A DNA stretch of 64,000 bases, taken from assembly GCF_900095855.1 (NCBI RefSeq), contig NZ_FMIY01000002.1, forward strand, positions 1,409,697 through 1,473,696, given 5' to 3'. Under the pieces are notes generated by a model, which was given only the letters and a program-made list of their open reading frames with translations, searched no databases and was not told the origin of the DNA. Made by a program: the position numbers and the translations under genes. Origin of the DNA: Megasphaera coli (lineage in GTDB: Bacteria > Bacillota > Negativicutes > Veillonellales > Megasphaeraceae). Below, one piece after another: positions 9,051 to 17,985 of this stretch. Positions within the stretch are counted from its first letter, which is position 1; the number at the start of each line of letters is the position of its first letter.

Positions 9051-10316
9051 TTACGTAGTTTTGCGTTGCTTGCGGACGGTGCTGTTCGGAATCCCCGCGG
9101 CGAGACGAAGTTTGGCGACAGTTCGCCTTGCGATGGGCAGCCCCTTTTCTGCCAGCATGTTTGCCAGTACCTGATCCGAATAAGGCCGGACTCTGTCTTC
9201 TGCCGCAATAAGGGCGAGCAGAGTTCGTTTGATTTCGTCGGCTGATGCCGGTTCGGTCGTACCGTTGTCGTAAGCCCGCGTAAGGAAGTCCTGTATTTTG
9301 CAGACGCGGCGGTTGAAGAGAACACAGCGGTTCTTGCAAACACGGCTGACCGTCGCTTCGCTCAGGCCCGTGATACGGGCAATTTCTTTTTGCGTCAGCG
9401 GATGAAGTGCGGCATCATGGAGAAAGAAGTCGTGCTGACGATAGCAAATAGCTTCCAGGACTAGGCGAATAGCTTTGCTGCGGAAGGTCAGTGCCGTGCG
9501 CAGATTGACATACGAGTGCCGGGCTTTTCGTAAATAGGCGAGTGTCTCCTTGTCGGCGTTCTTGCCGTAAGCCGCGTAGAGATCGTCGCGGAAGCGAAGG
9601 ATTGGACAGGTCTGAAAGAGAATGACCGATACGTCGCCCCGATCCGTTACGACAAGTTTTCCTTCGGGACGGATATAGACGTCCCGCGTGTCCAACTGTC
9701 TTAAGGGCTGAAAGGAGAGGGGGCGCAGGAAGTCGATGACGGCCTGCAGATCCGCGTCGGACATGGACAACTCTTTGCGCAGGCGTTGCCAGCGCCCGTT
9801 AAGAAAAGCATCGTAGTACGCTTCCAGTACAGTCAGCGTATGCGGCGGCGCGTCACCCTTGCGCTTACATTGCAGGATGAGCGCCTCCCGCAGGGAGCGG
9901 GCGCCGATGCCCGGCGGATCGAGGGATTGGACGAGAGCCAGCGCGCAGGCGATTTCATTGTCCGAAAAACCGCGGGTGTCGCTTTTAAGGAGTTCCGGAT
10001 CCGTGAAGAATCCCTTTTCGTCGAGGGCGCCGATAATCACCTTGGCTGCCGCCGTAATGCGGTCCGGCGCGTTCAATAAAGCGAGTTGCTCGAAGAGGAT
10101 TTCCTGCGGCGATTTCTCTCGGACAAAGTCGGGCGGAGTGCCGTTCGTCACGGCAGTCCGCATGGGATAGTAGATTTCAAGGAGGGGGTTTTCTTCGGCC
10201 CGTCGACGCAGGAAATCGTTTAAGTCCTGTTCCTGTAAGGTGAGAAACATAGCGGAAAGCCGCTGTATTTGCGTCAGTTTATGTTGTTGTTTCAAGGACA
10301 GAGATAAGTTCAGCAT
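9051..10316 (-). CDS. rpoN: RNA polymerase sigma-54 factor
   Basis: This 421-residue sigma-54 directs polymerase to -24/-12 promoters, which need an activator ATPase. The N-terminal Gln/Leu-rich activator region is present (SLSLKQQHKLTQ, then FLRRRAEENPLLE). The core-binding middle contains SLDPPGIGARSLREAL. A helix-turn-helix (308-327, TQKEIARITGLSEATVSRV) and the RpoN box ARRTVAKLR (396-404) follow. The box differs slightly from the usual ARRTVAKYR. The start at 10316 matches the family N-terminus; the longer open frame upstream is non-coding and crosses a terminator. No enhancer-binding activator is encoded in the window. Confidence 0.93.
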   Translation of the reverse strand: MLNLSLSLKQQHKLTQIQRLSAMFLTLQEQDLNDFLRRRAEENPLLEIYYPMRTAVTNGTPPDFVREKSPQEILFEQLALLNAPDRITAAAKVIIGALDEKGFFTDPELLKSDTRGFSDNEIACALALVQSLDPPGIGARSLREALILQCKRKGDAPPHTLTVLEAYYDAFLNGRWQRLRKELSMSDADLQAVIDFLRPLSFQPLRQLDTRDVYIRPEGKLVVTDRGDVSVILFQTCPILRFRDDLYAAYGKNADKETLAYLRKARHSYVNLRTALTFRSKAIRLVLEAICYRQHDFFLHDAALHPLTQKEIARITGLSEATVSRVCKNRCVLFNRRVCKIQDFLTRAYDNGTTEPASADEIKRTLLALIAAEDRVRPYSDQVLANMLAEKGLPIARRTVAKLRLAAGIPNSTVRKQRKTT

Positions 10317-10353
10317 AACCGTGACCTTTATCAATGCACTTTTCGCGTCCGGA

Positions 10354-10392
10354 CAAAAAGAAACGATACGACGTGTAGCGCCGCATCGTTTC
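10354..10392 (-). terminator. Terminator of the OPT transporter gene
   Basis: A 14-bp stem with two G-U pairs (10360-10373 with 10379-10392) is followed, in the minus direction, by TTTTTG. It separates the transporter from rpoN. Confidence 0.88.
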
Positions 10393-10401
10393 GCAGGTAA
10401 A

Positions 10402-12474
10402 TCAGTTCTTGCCGTCTTCTGCCGAGAATTTTGTGGAGAAAACGTGATAAATAAAGTAGGCAATGGACAGAACAAAAACGGCGAGGCCGAGAATGTCGGC
10501 CGTGTTTTTAAAATCTTTACCCACCAATGCCAACGGATCTTCACTGCCGCCGGCCGTAATGGAGAATACGATGAGCATGGCGATGATGACACCGATCAGG
10601 CTTTCACCGACGATGAGGCCGGATGCAAAGAGAACACCTCTGTGCGTGCACGCTTCGACGTCTTCATCTTCTTTCCCCGGGCTGCGGAGAGCTGCGCGGG
10701 CACGAAGACGCTTATGCATGATATAACCGATAACGGAACCGATAACCAAAGGGATTTCCAATGTCGGCGGCAAGTAAATACCCATGCCGACAGCCAACGG
10801 AGGCAGGGCGAGAGATTTTGTATTTTTCGTCAGGATGAGATCGACGATAATGGCGGCGATGCCTACGCCGATGCCGAAGAGGATGTAGTTCCAGTCGAGC
10901 TGGGAACTGAAAATACCTTGGGCGATCGTCGTCATAAGCGTTGCCTGCGGCGCTGCCAATGCTTGACTCGGATCCATGCTGGCGCGGGGCAGTGCGCCTG
11001 TAAAGCCGTAAGCTTGATACAGAAGGTTCAATACAGGTGCGATTGCAAAAGCGCCGACGACGGAACCGAGAATCAAGGCGACCTGCTGTTTCCAGGGCGT
11101 TGCTCCGACGATATAGCCCGTCTTTAAATCCTGGAGATTATCGTTGGAAATGGAGGCGATGCTGACGATAACACTGGTAATAAAAATCGCCAATGCCGTT
11201 GCGAATTTTGTGCCTTCCGGCGTATCGAAGATACCGAAGGACTGACCGATGCCGAGGACAACCAATGATGAAACGATGATGCCGAGAATACCGATGCCTG
11301 AAATCGGGCTGGCAGATGTGCCGATAAGACCGGCCATGTAACCGCAGGCTGCAGCGACAAAGAAGCCCATGAGAACGGCGACAAGAACGCCGACAACGAT
11401 GTAAATGGTCGTTATCGTGCCGGGCAGGCCCGCTTCGGAAACGAAATTATAGAACGTAAAGAGCAGGCCGAGAATGACCGCTATAAAGACGATGCCTACG
11501 GACTTGGGACTCATGTCGATATCCGTATGGTGAAGAGCCTGTTTTTCCGCAGTATTATTGGCGCGGATCGCGTTGACAGACATCTTGATGCCGTCAATAA
11601 CAGGTCCCAGAAGTTTAATGAGTGTCCATACGGCGGCAATACCGATACAGCCGGCACCAATAAAGCGGACTTTTTGAGCCCAAATGACTTTTGCGAAAGC
11701 AGCGGCCGTCTGTCCGTCAGCCGGTGTAAGCGTAGATGTCAGGTAAGGCACGAAGATACCCCACGCGAGCAGTGTCCCCACCAGTATGGCCGCACCGCTG
11801 GCAATGCCAATCAGGTAGCCTGCGCCGAGAAGTGCCATAGAAAAGCCGAGCGGGATCTGGGTCGTCGCTTTACCGAAGTTGAGCCAATAGCTGAATTCGG
11901 ACGAAAGGACATGGAATCCGTTGGCGCACAGCCCGATGATACCGGCAAGAGCCGTACCTTTGACGATGTCCCGCATGCCTGTCGCCTTTTTGTTTGCTTC
12001 CCCTTCTTCGTGCGATTCACTGCCGACTTTGAGGATTTCCGCCGCCGCACGGCCTTCCGGATAAGGAAGATCCGTATTAACGACCATGGCACGACGCAGG
12101 GGAATCGTGAAAAGGACGCCCAGGGAGCCGCCGCACGTACAGAGGATCATGGTCTGCCAGAAGGGAAAACCCTGCCAGTAGCCGAGCATCAAAAGGCCCG
12201 GAAGAATAAAAATGATTGCCGACAATGTTCCGGCAGCCGATGCCTGTGTCTGTACCATGTTGTTTTCCAAGATATTGGAGTGTTTGAACATGCGCAGAAT
12301 TGCCATAGAAATGACCGCAGCAGGAATGGATGATGAGAACGTTAGGCCGACCTTCAATCCCAAATAGACATTGGAAGCCGTGAAAATGACCGTAATAAGC
12401 ATCCCCAGGAACATGCCTCTAAAGGTTAATTCCGGAAGGGACGGATATACGGTCCGGTCGTTTTGTGAGATCAT
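10402..12474 (-). CDS. OPT family oligopeptide transporter
   Basis: This 690-residue integral membrane protein of the OPT (oligopeptide transporter) family is expected to be a proton-coupled peptide importer in the cytoplasmic membrane. Features include many hydrophobic segments, the N-terminal ELTFRGMFLGMLITVIFTASN, the NTDLPYPEGRAAAE loop typical of bacterial OPT members and DNLQDLKTGYIVGATPWKQQ. The start has an AAGGAGGAG site. It is divergent from pepD, which cleaves dipeptides, consistent with peptide use. The exact substrate is unknown, and some OPT proteins carry metal chelates. Confidence 0.88.
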   Translation of the reverse strand: MISQNDRTVYPSLPELTFRGMFLGMLITVIFTASNVYLGLKVGLTFSSSIPAAVISMAILRMFKHSNILENNMVQTQASAAGTLSAIIFILPGLLMLGYWQGFPFWQTMILCTCGGSLGVLFTIPLRRAMVVNTDLPYPEGRAAAEILKVGSESHEEGEANKKATGMRDIVKGTALAGIIGLCANGFHVLSSEFSYWLNFGKATTQIPLGFSMALLGAGYLIGIASGAAILVGTLLAWGIFVPYLTSTLTPADGQTAAAFAKVIWAQKVRFIGAGCIGIAAVWTLIKLLGPVIDGIKMSVNAIRANNTAEKQALHHTDIDMSPKSVGIVFIAVILGLLFTFYNFVSEAGLPGTITTIYIVVGVLVAVLMGFFVAAACGYMAGLIGTSASPISGIGILGIIVSSLVVLGIGQSFGIFDTPEGTKFATALAIFITSVIVSIASISNDNLQDLKTGYIVGATPWKQQVALILGSVVGAFAIAPVLNLLYQAYGFTGALPRASMDPSQALAAPQATLMTTIAQGIFSSQLDWNYILFGIGVGIAAIIVDLILTKNTKSLALPPLAVGMGIYLPPTLEIPLVIGSVIGYIMHKRLRARAALRSPGKEDEDVEACTHRGVLFASGLIVGESLIGVIIAMLIVFSITAGGSEDPLALVGKDFKNTADILGLAVFVLSIAYFIYHVFSTKFSAEDGKN

Positions 12475-12528
12475 ATACTCTCCTCCTTTTTGGTGAAAAA
12501 ACGAACTTTCATACTTCTGCTGACTACA

Positions 12529-12558
12529 AGTATACTATATATTTTTTGCATTTGTCAT
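12529..12558 (-). promoter_or_regulatory. Promoter of OPT transporter gene
   Basis: On the minus strand, ATGACA (12553-12558) and TATACT (12529-12534) are 18 bp apart. The AT-rich spacer and position 55 nt upstream of the start codon fit a sigma-70-type promoter. Confidence 0.6.
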
Positions 12559-12610
12559 CATTTTGCGCATAAAGCATGGACTGAGATGAACCCTTGAGAA
12601 AAATAATCGG

Positions 12611-12639
12611 TTTCCAAGGAAGAAATTCTCCTTTATAAT
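12611..12639 (+). promoter_or_regulatory. Promoter of pepD
   Basis: TTTCCA (12611-12616) and a consensus TATAAT (12634-12639) have 17-bp spacing, 38 nt before the ATG. This promoter faces away from the OPT promoter about 50 bp upstream. Confidence 0.65.
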
Positions 12640-12677
12640 AAAAGTAAATGTATTTATTTCACAAGGAGGTTGCCTGT

Positions 12678-14129
12678 ATGACGGAAAAAGAAATTATTGA
12701 AGGTGTATTGAGCGAGTTTGAAGGATTGGCGAAACATCCTCGTCCGTCTCATCATGAAAAGAATGTAAGCGATTATATTGTCGCTCGCTTGGCGGAGCTC
12801 GGTATTACGGCAAAACAGGATAGCGTATACAATATTGTCGCCGATGTGCCGGCGACGAAGGGTTTTGAAAAAGCTCCTTTAACGGTATTGCAGGGACATA
12901 TGGACATGGTTTGCGTCGCCAAACCGGGTGTTTCTTACGATCCCTTGAAAGATCCGATTAGACTTGTTCGGGAAGGCAATATTCTGCGTGCCGACGGGAC
13001 GAGCCTCGGTGCTGATGACGGCATTGCCGTGGCCGTCGCTCTCTATCTAATTCAGCAGAAAATAAATCACGGTCCGCTGCGGCTGATCTTTACGGTTGAT
13101 GAAGAAACGGGAATGACCGGAGCGACCAACTTGGATGCGGCTCACGTGAAGGACGCGAAGTACGTCATTAATTGTGACTCCGAGTCGATCGATGTTATTT
13201 GCGTCGCATCCGCCGGCAGCACGCACATGCACTTTATGCGGCAGCTCCATCGGGAAGTACCGGCCGGGGATGTGGCTCTTGCCGTACGGGTACACCGTCT
13301 CTTGGGCGGCCATTCAGGCGAAGTTATCAATGAAGGCCGGGGCAACGCCATTAAGGCGGTCTCGTCCGTCTTGCGCCGCCTTGCCGATAAGGGCGCTGAT
13401 TATCGGTTGGCCGATTTCAGCGGCGGCATAGCGGCAAATGCCATTCCTGCAGATGCGACGGCAATAATCGTTATCGCCTCAAAGGATAAGGGCCTTGTAG
13501 AAAAAACGGTGCAAGAAGCGGAAAAGGAATTCCGTCTCACCTACGAAGGCCTTGAAGACAAGGCCGTATTTGAAGTGACGCCGAGCGCCATGGCGCAGTC
13601 GGTCTTTTCAAAAGAAGACACGGAAGCCGTCGTCGACTTGATCAGTCTCCTTCACTGCGGCGTCTTCTCCATGAACTGCGCCATTCCGACCTTGCCGGAC
13701 CTTTCCTCAAGTTTGGGCACGATCGTCACAACGGATAAGGACGTTGCCATTCAGTACTTCCCGCGTTCGTCGGCCGATGCGCGTCTGCGCGAGTTTCTCC
13801 TGTCCATGCCCGTCATTGCGCGGCTTACGGGAACGGATGTGCATATTGACGAACCCATGCCGGCATGGACTGAAAATATGCACAGCAGGCTGCAGCCTCT
13901 TATGGCCGGCGTCTATGAAGAGCTCATGGGCAAAAAACCGCGCATTGAAGCTATGCACGGCGGCCTGGAAACAGGCTATCTTTATGCTATGAATCCGGAC
14001 CTCGATATTGTTGCCGTCGGCCCGGAAACGCACGACATTCACAGCGCCGACGAATGCGTGGAACTAGATACGGTGGCACAACTGGTGCAGGTCATTGCGG
14101 GCACATTGGAAAAATTGGCACAATTATAA
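12678..14129 (+). CDS. pepD: Aminoacyl-histidine dipeptidase (Xaa-His dipeptidase), M20C family
   Basis: This 483-residue cytoplasmic zinc dipeptidase releases amino acids from dipeptides. Metal-binding and catalytic motifs are GHMDMV (His74/Asp76), GADDG (111-115) and DEETGMTGA (Glu142/Glu143). Later motifs are RVHRLLGGHSGE and the C-terminal MHGGLETG. Length fits PepD (about 480-490). The ATG at 12678 has an AAGGAGG site 8 nt upstream; an in-frame ATG at 12648 lacks one. Its divergence from an OPT peptide transporter suggests a joint role in peptide nutrition. Confidence 0.93.
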   Translation: MTEKEIIEGVLSEFEGLAKHPRPSHHEKNVSDYIVARLAELGITAKQDSVYNIVADVPATKGFEKAPLTVLQGHMDMVCVAKPGVSYDPLKDPIRLVREGNILRADGTSLGADDGIAVAVALYLIQQKINHGPLRLIFTVDEETGMTGATNLDAAHVKDAKYVINCDSESIDVICVASAGSTHMHFMRQLHREVPAGDVALAVRVHRLLGGHSGEVINEGRGNAIKAVSSVLRRLADKGADYRLADFSGGIAANAIPADATAIIVIASKDKGLVEKTVQEAEKEFRLTYEGLEDKAVFEVTPSAMAQSVFSKEDTEAVVDLISLLHCGVFSMNCAIPTLPDLSSSLGTIVTTDKDVAIQYFPRSSADARLREFLLSMPVIARLTGTDVHIDEPMPAWTENMHSRLQPLMAGVYEELMGKKPRIEAMHGGLETGYLYAMNPDLDIVAVGPETHDIHSADECVELDTVAQLVQVIAGTLEKLAQL

Positions 14130-14171
14130 GTATAAGTATACGGTTATTGCAATTTAATGAATCTTGAGAAG

Positions 14172-14245
14172 GTGGTACTTTTTTTAGTACCACGAACGTA
14201 AAACAGGGAGGACGTGGCAGTTATCACGTTCTCCCTGTTTTTTCG
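14172..14245 (+). terminator. Double hairpin terminator after pepD
   Basis: First comes an 8-bp hairpin GTGGTACT/AGTACCAC (14172-14179 with 14186-14193) with a T-rich loop. Then comes a long stem (about 14201-14215 with 14226-14240) ending in TTTTTT. The second is the main terminator. The first may be a processing or accessory structure. Confidence 0.75.
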
Positions 14246-14289
14246 GCAGACGAGGTTTGAATATACGGGAGAAAAAGGGAGCCTTGTTC

Positions 14290-14318
14290 TTGAGGGCCTC
14301 CTTTTTTTTAGCTACAAT
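14290..14318 (+). promoter_or_regulatory. Likely nifJ promoter
   Basis: TTGAGG (14290-14295) and TACAAT (14313-14318) are separated by 17 bp, 80 nt before the nifJ ATG. An imperfect inverted repeat (about 14270-14305) overlaps the -35 element and could be a regulator site or weak hairpin. Confidence 0.5.
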
Positions 14319-14398
14319 AAAGATGAGAATAAGGCATATTCCATATGCTTTGCTGGAGCATACACTATGTGTGTTTATATTACAAAGGAGTGAACTAT

Positions 14399-17300
14399 AT
14401 GACAGCAAAAAAAATATTCAAGACGATGGACGGCAACGAAGCGGCAGCCCACATAGCCTACGCTTTCACGGAAATTGCCCCCATTTTTCCGATTACACCG
14501 TCGTCGCCCATGGCGGAACACGTGGACGAATGGTCCGCCCACGGCCGTAAGAATCTTTTCGGCGTGCCCGTTCTCGTACAGGAAATGCAGTCGGAAAAAG
14601 GAGCTGCCGGCGCATTGCACGGTGCTCTCAACGCAGGTGCTCTGACGACAACCTTTACATCGTCTCAAGGGATGATGATCATGCTTTCCAACATGTTCAA
14701 GGTAGCAGGTGAATTATTGCCGGCCGTCTTCCATGCGGCATCCCGTACGATTGCGTCCAACGGGTATACGATTTTTGCCGGGCACGACGACGTCATGGCT
14801 ATGCGTGGTACCGGTATCTGTATGATGGCCGAATCGAGTGTACAGGAGGTTATGGACTTGTCGGCCGTTGTCCATGCGACGGCTATTTCCTGTCGCGTGC
14901 CGATTATCAATTTTTTCGACGGCTTCCGCACCTCTCACGAACTGCAGAAAATTGAAGTCATCGACTATGAAGACTTGCGGCCTATGCTTGATTTGGAAGC
15001 GGTTGAAGCCTTTCGTAAACGCGGCATGAACCCGGACAATCCCGAAGCGGTCGCTTTTTGCGAATCGGCGGAAGTGTACATGCAGCACAAAGAATCACTC
15101 AACAAGTTCTACGACCAAGTGCCTGAAACGGCGGAAAAATACATGCAAATGATTCATGAAATAACCGGTCGTGAATATCATCTGTTCAACTATACGGGCG
15201 CTCCCGATGCGGAATATGTCATCGTCGCCATCGGTTCGGGTGCGCAGACCGTGGAAGAAACGGTTAAGCACATGGCGGCAAACGGTGAAAAAGTAGGCTG
15301 TGTCAATGTCCACATGTTCCGTCCCTGGTCGGAAAAGCACTTCCTTGCAGCGTTACCTAAGACGACGAAGAAAATTGCCGTTCTGGAACGGACGAAAGAA
15401 ACGGGCGCCAACGGTGAACCCATGTACCACAGTGTAGTCGCGTCCTTTGCGCGTGCCGACGTGCATCCGAAGATTTACAACGGCCGTTACGGCATTGCGT
15501 CAAAAGAATTTTTACCGGCCGACGTTATTGCGGCCTTCGACAATTTGAAACAGGCCGACCCGAAGACGGACTTTACGCTCAGCATCGTCGACGACGTGAC
15601 CTTCAAGTCCCTGCCGCGGACGGCAGAGCTTAACTTAGCCGGTAAAGAGCTGAAAGCCTGTAAGTTCTGGGGTTTCGGATCGGACGGAACCGTCGGCGCC
15701 AACAAGAGCGCCATCAAGATTATCGGTGACAATACGGACATGTATGCTCAGGCGTATTTTGCGTATGACTCGAAGAAATCCGGCGGCGTAACGGTATCGC
15801 ACCTGCGCTTCGGATCCGAACCGATTAATATGCCTTATCTCGTAAACAGTGCCGATTTCATTGCCTGCCACCGCCAGTCTTATGTGTACGCCTACGACCT
15901 GCTGAGAGGCATCAAGAAAGGCGGCACCTTCCTGCTGAACACGGTGTGGAAGCCCGAAGAATTGGAAGAAAAATTGCCTGCTCAGTTGAAACGCTCCCTG
16001 GCGCGCAATGACGTGCAATTCTATATTCTTGACGGTGTCGGCATCGCCCAGCGCATCGGCCTCGGCGGTCGTATCAACATGATCATGCAGTCGGCATTCT
16101 TCAAGTTGTCCGAAGTCATTCCTCTCGATTTGGCTATTTCCAAGTTGAAAGAAGCCGTGGTCAAATCGTACGGTAAGAAGGGTCAGGAAGTTGTCAACAA
16201 GAACTACGCCGCTATTGATGAAGGGTTGACGAACATCGTCAAAATTGACATTCCTGCCGCATGGGCGGATGCGGTCGACGAAGTAATGGACATGTCGAAA
16301 TATTCGGAATTTTACAAGACCTTCGCATTGCCGACGAACCGTCTCGAAGGGGACGAATTACCTGTCAGTATCTTTGACGGCCGTGAAGACGGTCACTGGC
16401 CGACGGGAACGTGTGCCGAAGAAAAACGCGGTGTCGCTATGTTCGTACCCCGTTGGGATGCGGAAAAATGTATCGGCTGTAATCAATGTTCCTTTGTATG
16501 TCCGCATGCGGCTATTCGCCCCTTCCTCCTGACACCGGAAGAAGCGGCGAAGGCACCGGATGGCTACACGAATAAGGAAATTCGTATTGCGCCGGATTAC
16601 AAATACAGTATCGTCGTTTCCGTCATGGACTGTCTCGGCTGCGGCAGCTGTACGCACGTTTGCCCGAAACAGGCACTGACCATGATGCCCTTTGATGACG
16701 AACAGCCCAAGGCGGCTATTTGGGATTATGTCATTGATTTGCCGGCAAAACCGAACCCGGGCGATAAGAAGACGGTTATCGGCAGCCAGTTCGAACAGCC
16801 CCTTCTCGAATTTACGGGCGCTTGCGCAGGTTGTGCCGAAACACCGTATTGCAAGGTTATTACGCAGCTTTACGGCGACCGTATGATGATTGCCAACGCC
16901 CACGGCTGCTCATCCGTATGGGGCGGCAGCGCGCCGACCTGCGGTTATACGAAAAACGAAAAGGGGCAGGGTCCCGCATGGGCGACGTCGCTGTTTGAAG
17001 ATAACGCCGAATACGGCTTCGGCATGTTGCTTGCTGAAAAGGCGGAGCGGAAACTCCTCGTCACGTACGTGGATGCGGCTATGGACGCGGCAAGCCCGGT
17101 TCTGCGCGAAGCACTGGCCGAATGGAAGGATAAGAGAGACGTAAGCGACGGCACACGTGACCGCGCAGCAAAGGTAGTGGCCCTTTTGGAAGCGGAAAAA
17201 GACGGCAAGGCCGAGCTCGAACGGGTATATAAGATGAAACAGTTCCTCGTCAAGCGGAGTCAGTGGCTCTTCGGCGGCGACGGCTGGGCGTATGATATCG

Positions 17301-17917
17301 GTTACGGCGGCTTGGATCATGTTCTGGCCATGAACGAAGACATTAACGTTCTCGTCTTCGATACGGAAGTGTACTCCAACACGGGCGGCCAGGCCTCTAA
17401 GGCTACACCGACGGCGGCGGTGGCACAGTTCGCCGCATCCGGCAAGAAGACAAAGAAGAAGGATCTCGGCCTCATGCAGGCGACGTACGGGTACGTATAT
17501 GTGGCCCAGGTTGCCATGGGGGCCGACAAGAATCAGTTTATGAAAGCTCTCCAGGAAGCGGAGGCTTATCCCGGACCGTCCCTTATCATCGGATATGCGC
17601 CTTGTATCAACCACGGCTTGAAGGTCGGTCAGGGCCAGAGCCAGTTGGAACAAAAGCGCGCCGTTGAAGCGGGCTATTGGCACTTGTGGCGCTACAATCC
17701 GCTTCTCAAGAAGGAAGGCAAGAATCCCTTCATTCTCGACTCGAAGCCGCCTAAGGCAAACTTCCGCGACTTCCTCATGGGTGAAACGCGTTTCGCTTCG
17801 CTTCTGCGCACCTTCTCCGATTCGGCGGAAGCTCTCTTCGCCAAGACCGAGGAAGACGCTCGCGACAGATACGAATCGTACGTGCAGATGGAACGATCTT
17901 TCGTTGCGGAGAAATAA
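14399..17917 (+). CDS. nifJ: Pyruvate:ferredoxin (flavodoxin) oxidoreductase
   Basis: This 1172-residue single-chain PFOR oxidises pyruvate to acetyl-CoA and CO2 and reduces ferredoxin. Domains in order: the pyrimidine-binding domain (IFPITPSSPMAEH near the start), a transketolase-C-like domain, the gamma domain (FWGFGSDGTVGANK), a 2[4Fe-4S] ferredoxin domain (CIGCNQCSFVCP about 690 and CLGCGSCTHVCP about 744) and the TPP domain. The TPP domain holds GACAGCAETPYCK (about 809) and GGDGWAYDIGYGGLDHV (about 960). Length matches the homodimeric enzyme. The start at 14399 follows AAAGGAG. It is the central acetyl-CoA source for the acetate/butyrate fermentation implied by crt and the CoA-transferase in this window. 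Confidence 0.97.
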   Translation: MTAKKIFKTMDGNEAAAHIAYAFTEIAPIFPITPSSPMAEHVDEWSAHGRKNLFGVPVLVQEMQSEKGAAGALHGALNAGALTTTFTSSQGMMIMLSNMFKVAGELLPAVFHAASRTIASNGYTIFAGHDDVMAMRGTGICMMAESSVQEVMDLSAVVHATAISCRVPIINFFDGFRTSHELQKIEVIDYEDLRPMLDLEAVEAFRKRGMNPDNPEAVAFCESAEVYMQHKESLNKFYDQVPETAEKYMQMIHEITGREYHLFNYTGAPDAEYVIVAIGSGAQTVEETVKHMAANGEKVGCVNVHMFRPWSEKHFLAALPKTTKKIAVLERTKETGANGEPMYHSVVASFARADVHPKIYNGRYGIASKEFLPADVIAAFDNLKQADPKTDFTLSIVDDVTFKSLPRTAELNLAGKELKACKFWGFGSDGTVGANKSAIKIIGDNTDMYAQAYFAYDSKKSGGVTVSHLRFGSEPINMPYLVNSADFIACHRQSYVYAYDLLRGIKKGGTFLLNTVWKPEELEEKLPAQLKRSLARNDVQFYILDGVGIAQRIGLGGRINMIMQSAFFKLSEVIPLDLAISKLKEAVVKSYGKKGQEVVNKNYAAIDEGLTNIVKIDIPAAWADAVDEVMDMSKYSEFYKTFALPTNRLEGDELPVSIFDGREDGHWPTGTCAEEKRGVAMFVPRWDAEKCIGCNQCSFVCPHAAIRPFLLTPEEAAKAPDGYTNKEIRIAPDYKYSIVVSVMDCLGCGSCTHVCPKQALTMMPFDDEQPKAAIWDYVIDLPAKPNPGDKKTVIGSQFEQPLLEFTGACAGCAETPYCKVITQLYGDRMMIANAHGCSSVWGGSAPTCGYTKNEKGQGPAWATSLFEDNAEYGFGMLLAEKAERKLLVTYVDAAMDAASPVLREALAEWKDKRDVSDGTRDRAAKVVALLEAEKDGKAELERVYKMKQFLVKRSQWLFGGDGWAYDIGYGGLDHVLAMNEDINVLVFDTEVYSNTGGQASKATPTAAVAQFAASGKKTKKKDLGLMQATYGYVYVAQVAMGADKNQFMKALQEAEAYPGPSLIIGYAPCINHGLKVGQGQSQLEQKRAVEAGYWHLWRYNPLLKKEGKNPFILDSKPPKANFRDFLMGETRFASLLRTFSDSAEALFAKTEEDARDRYESYVQMERSFVAEK

Positions 17918-17943
17918 AACAGGTTACATGCCGCAGAGCATGG

Positions 17944-17979
17944 AAAAAGGACAACAGCCGAAAGACTGTTGTCCTTTTC
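17944..17979. terminator. Bidirectional terminator between nifJ and M20 gene
   Basis: A 13-bp perfect stem AAAAGGACAACAG/CTGTTGTCCTTTT (17945-17957 with 17966-17978) is symmetrical, so it can act for both converging genes. Confidence 0.9.
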
Positions 17980-17985
17980 GCATTC

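Noticed and set aside
10317-10592. N-terminal extension of RpoN by 92 residues
   Set aside because: The extension crosses the terminator of the OPT gene and does not resemble sigma-54. The family N-terminus begins at 10316.
10240-12333. Long plus-strand frames antisense to rpoN and the OPT gene
   Set aside because: They oppose well-supported genes, one crosses a terminator, and no domain is visible.
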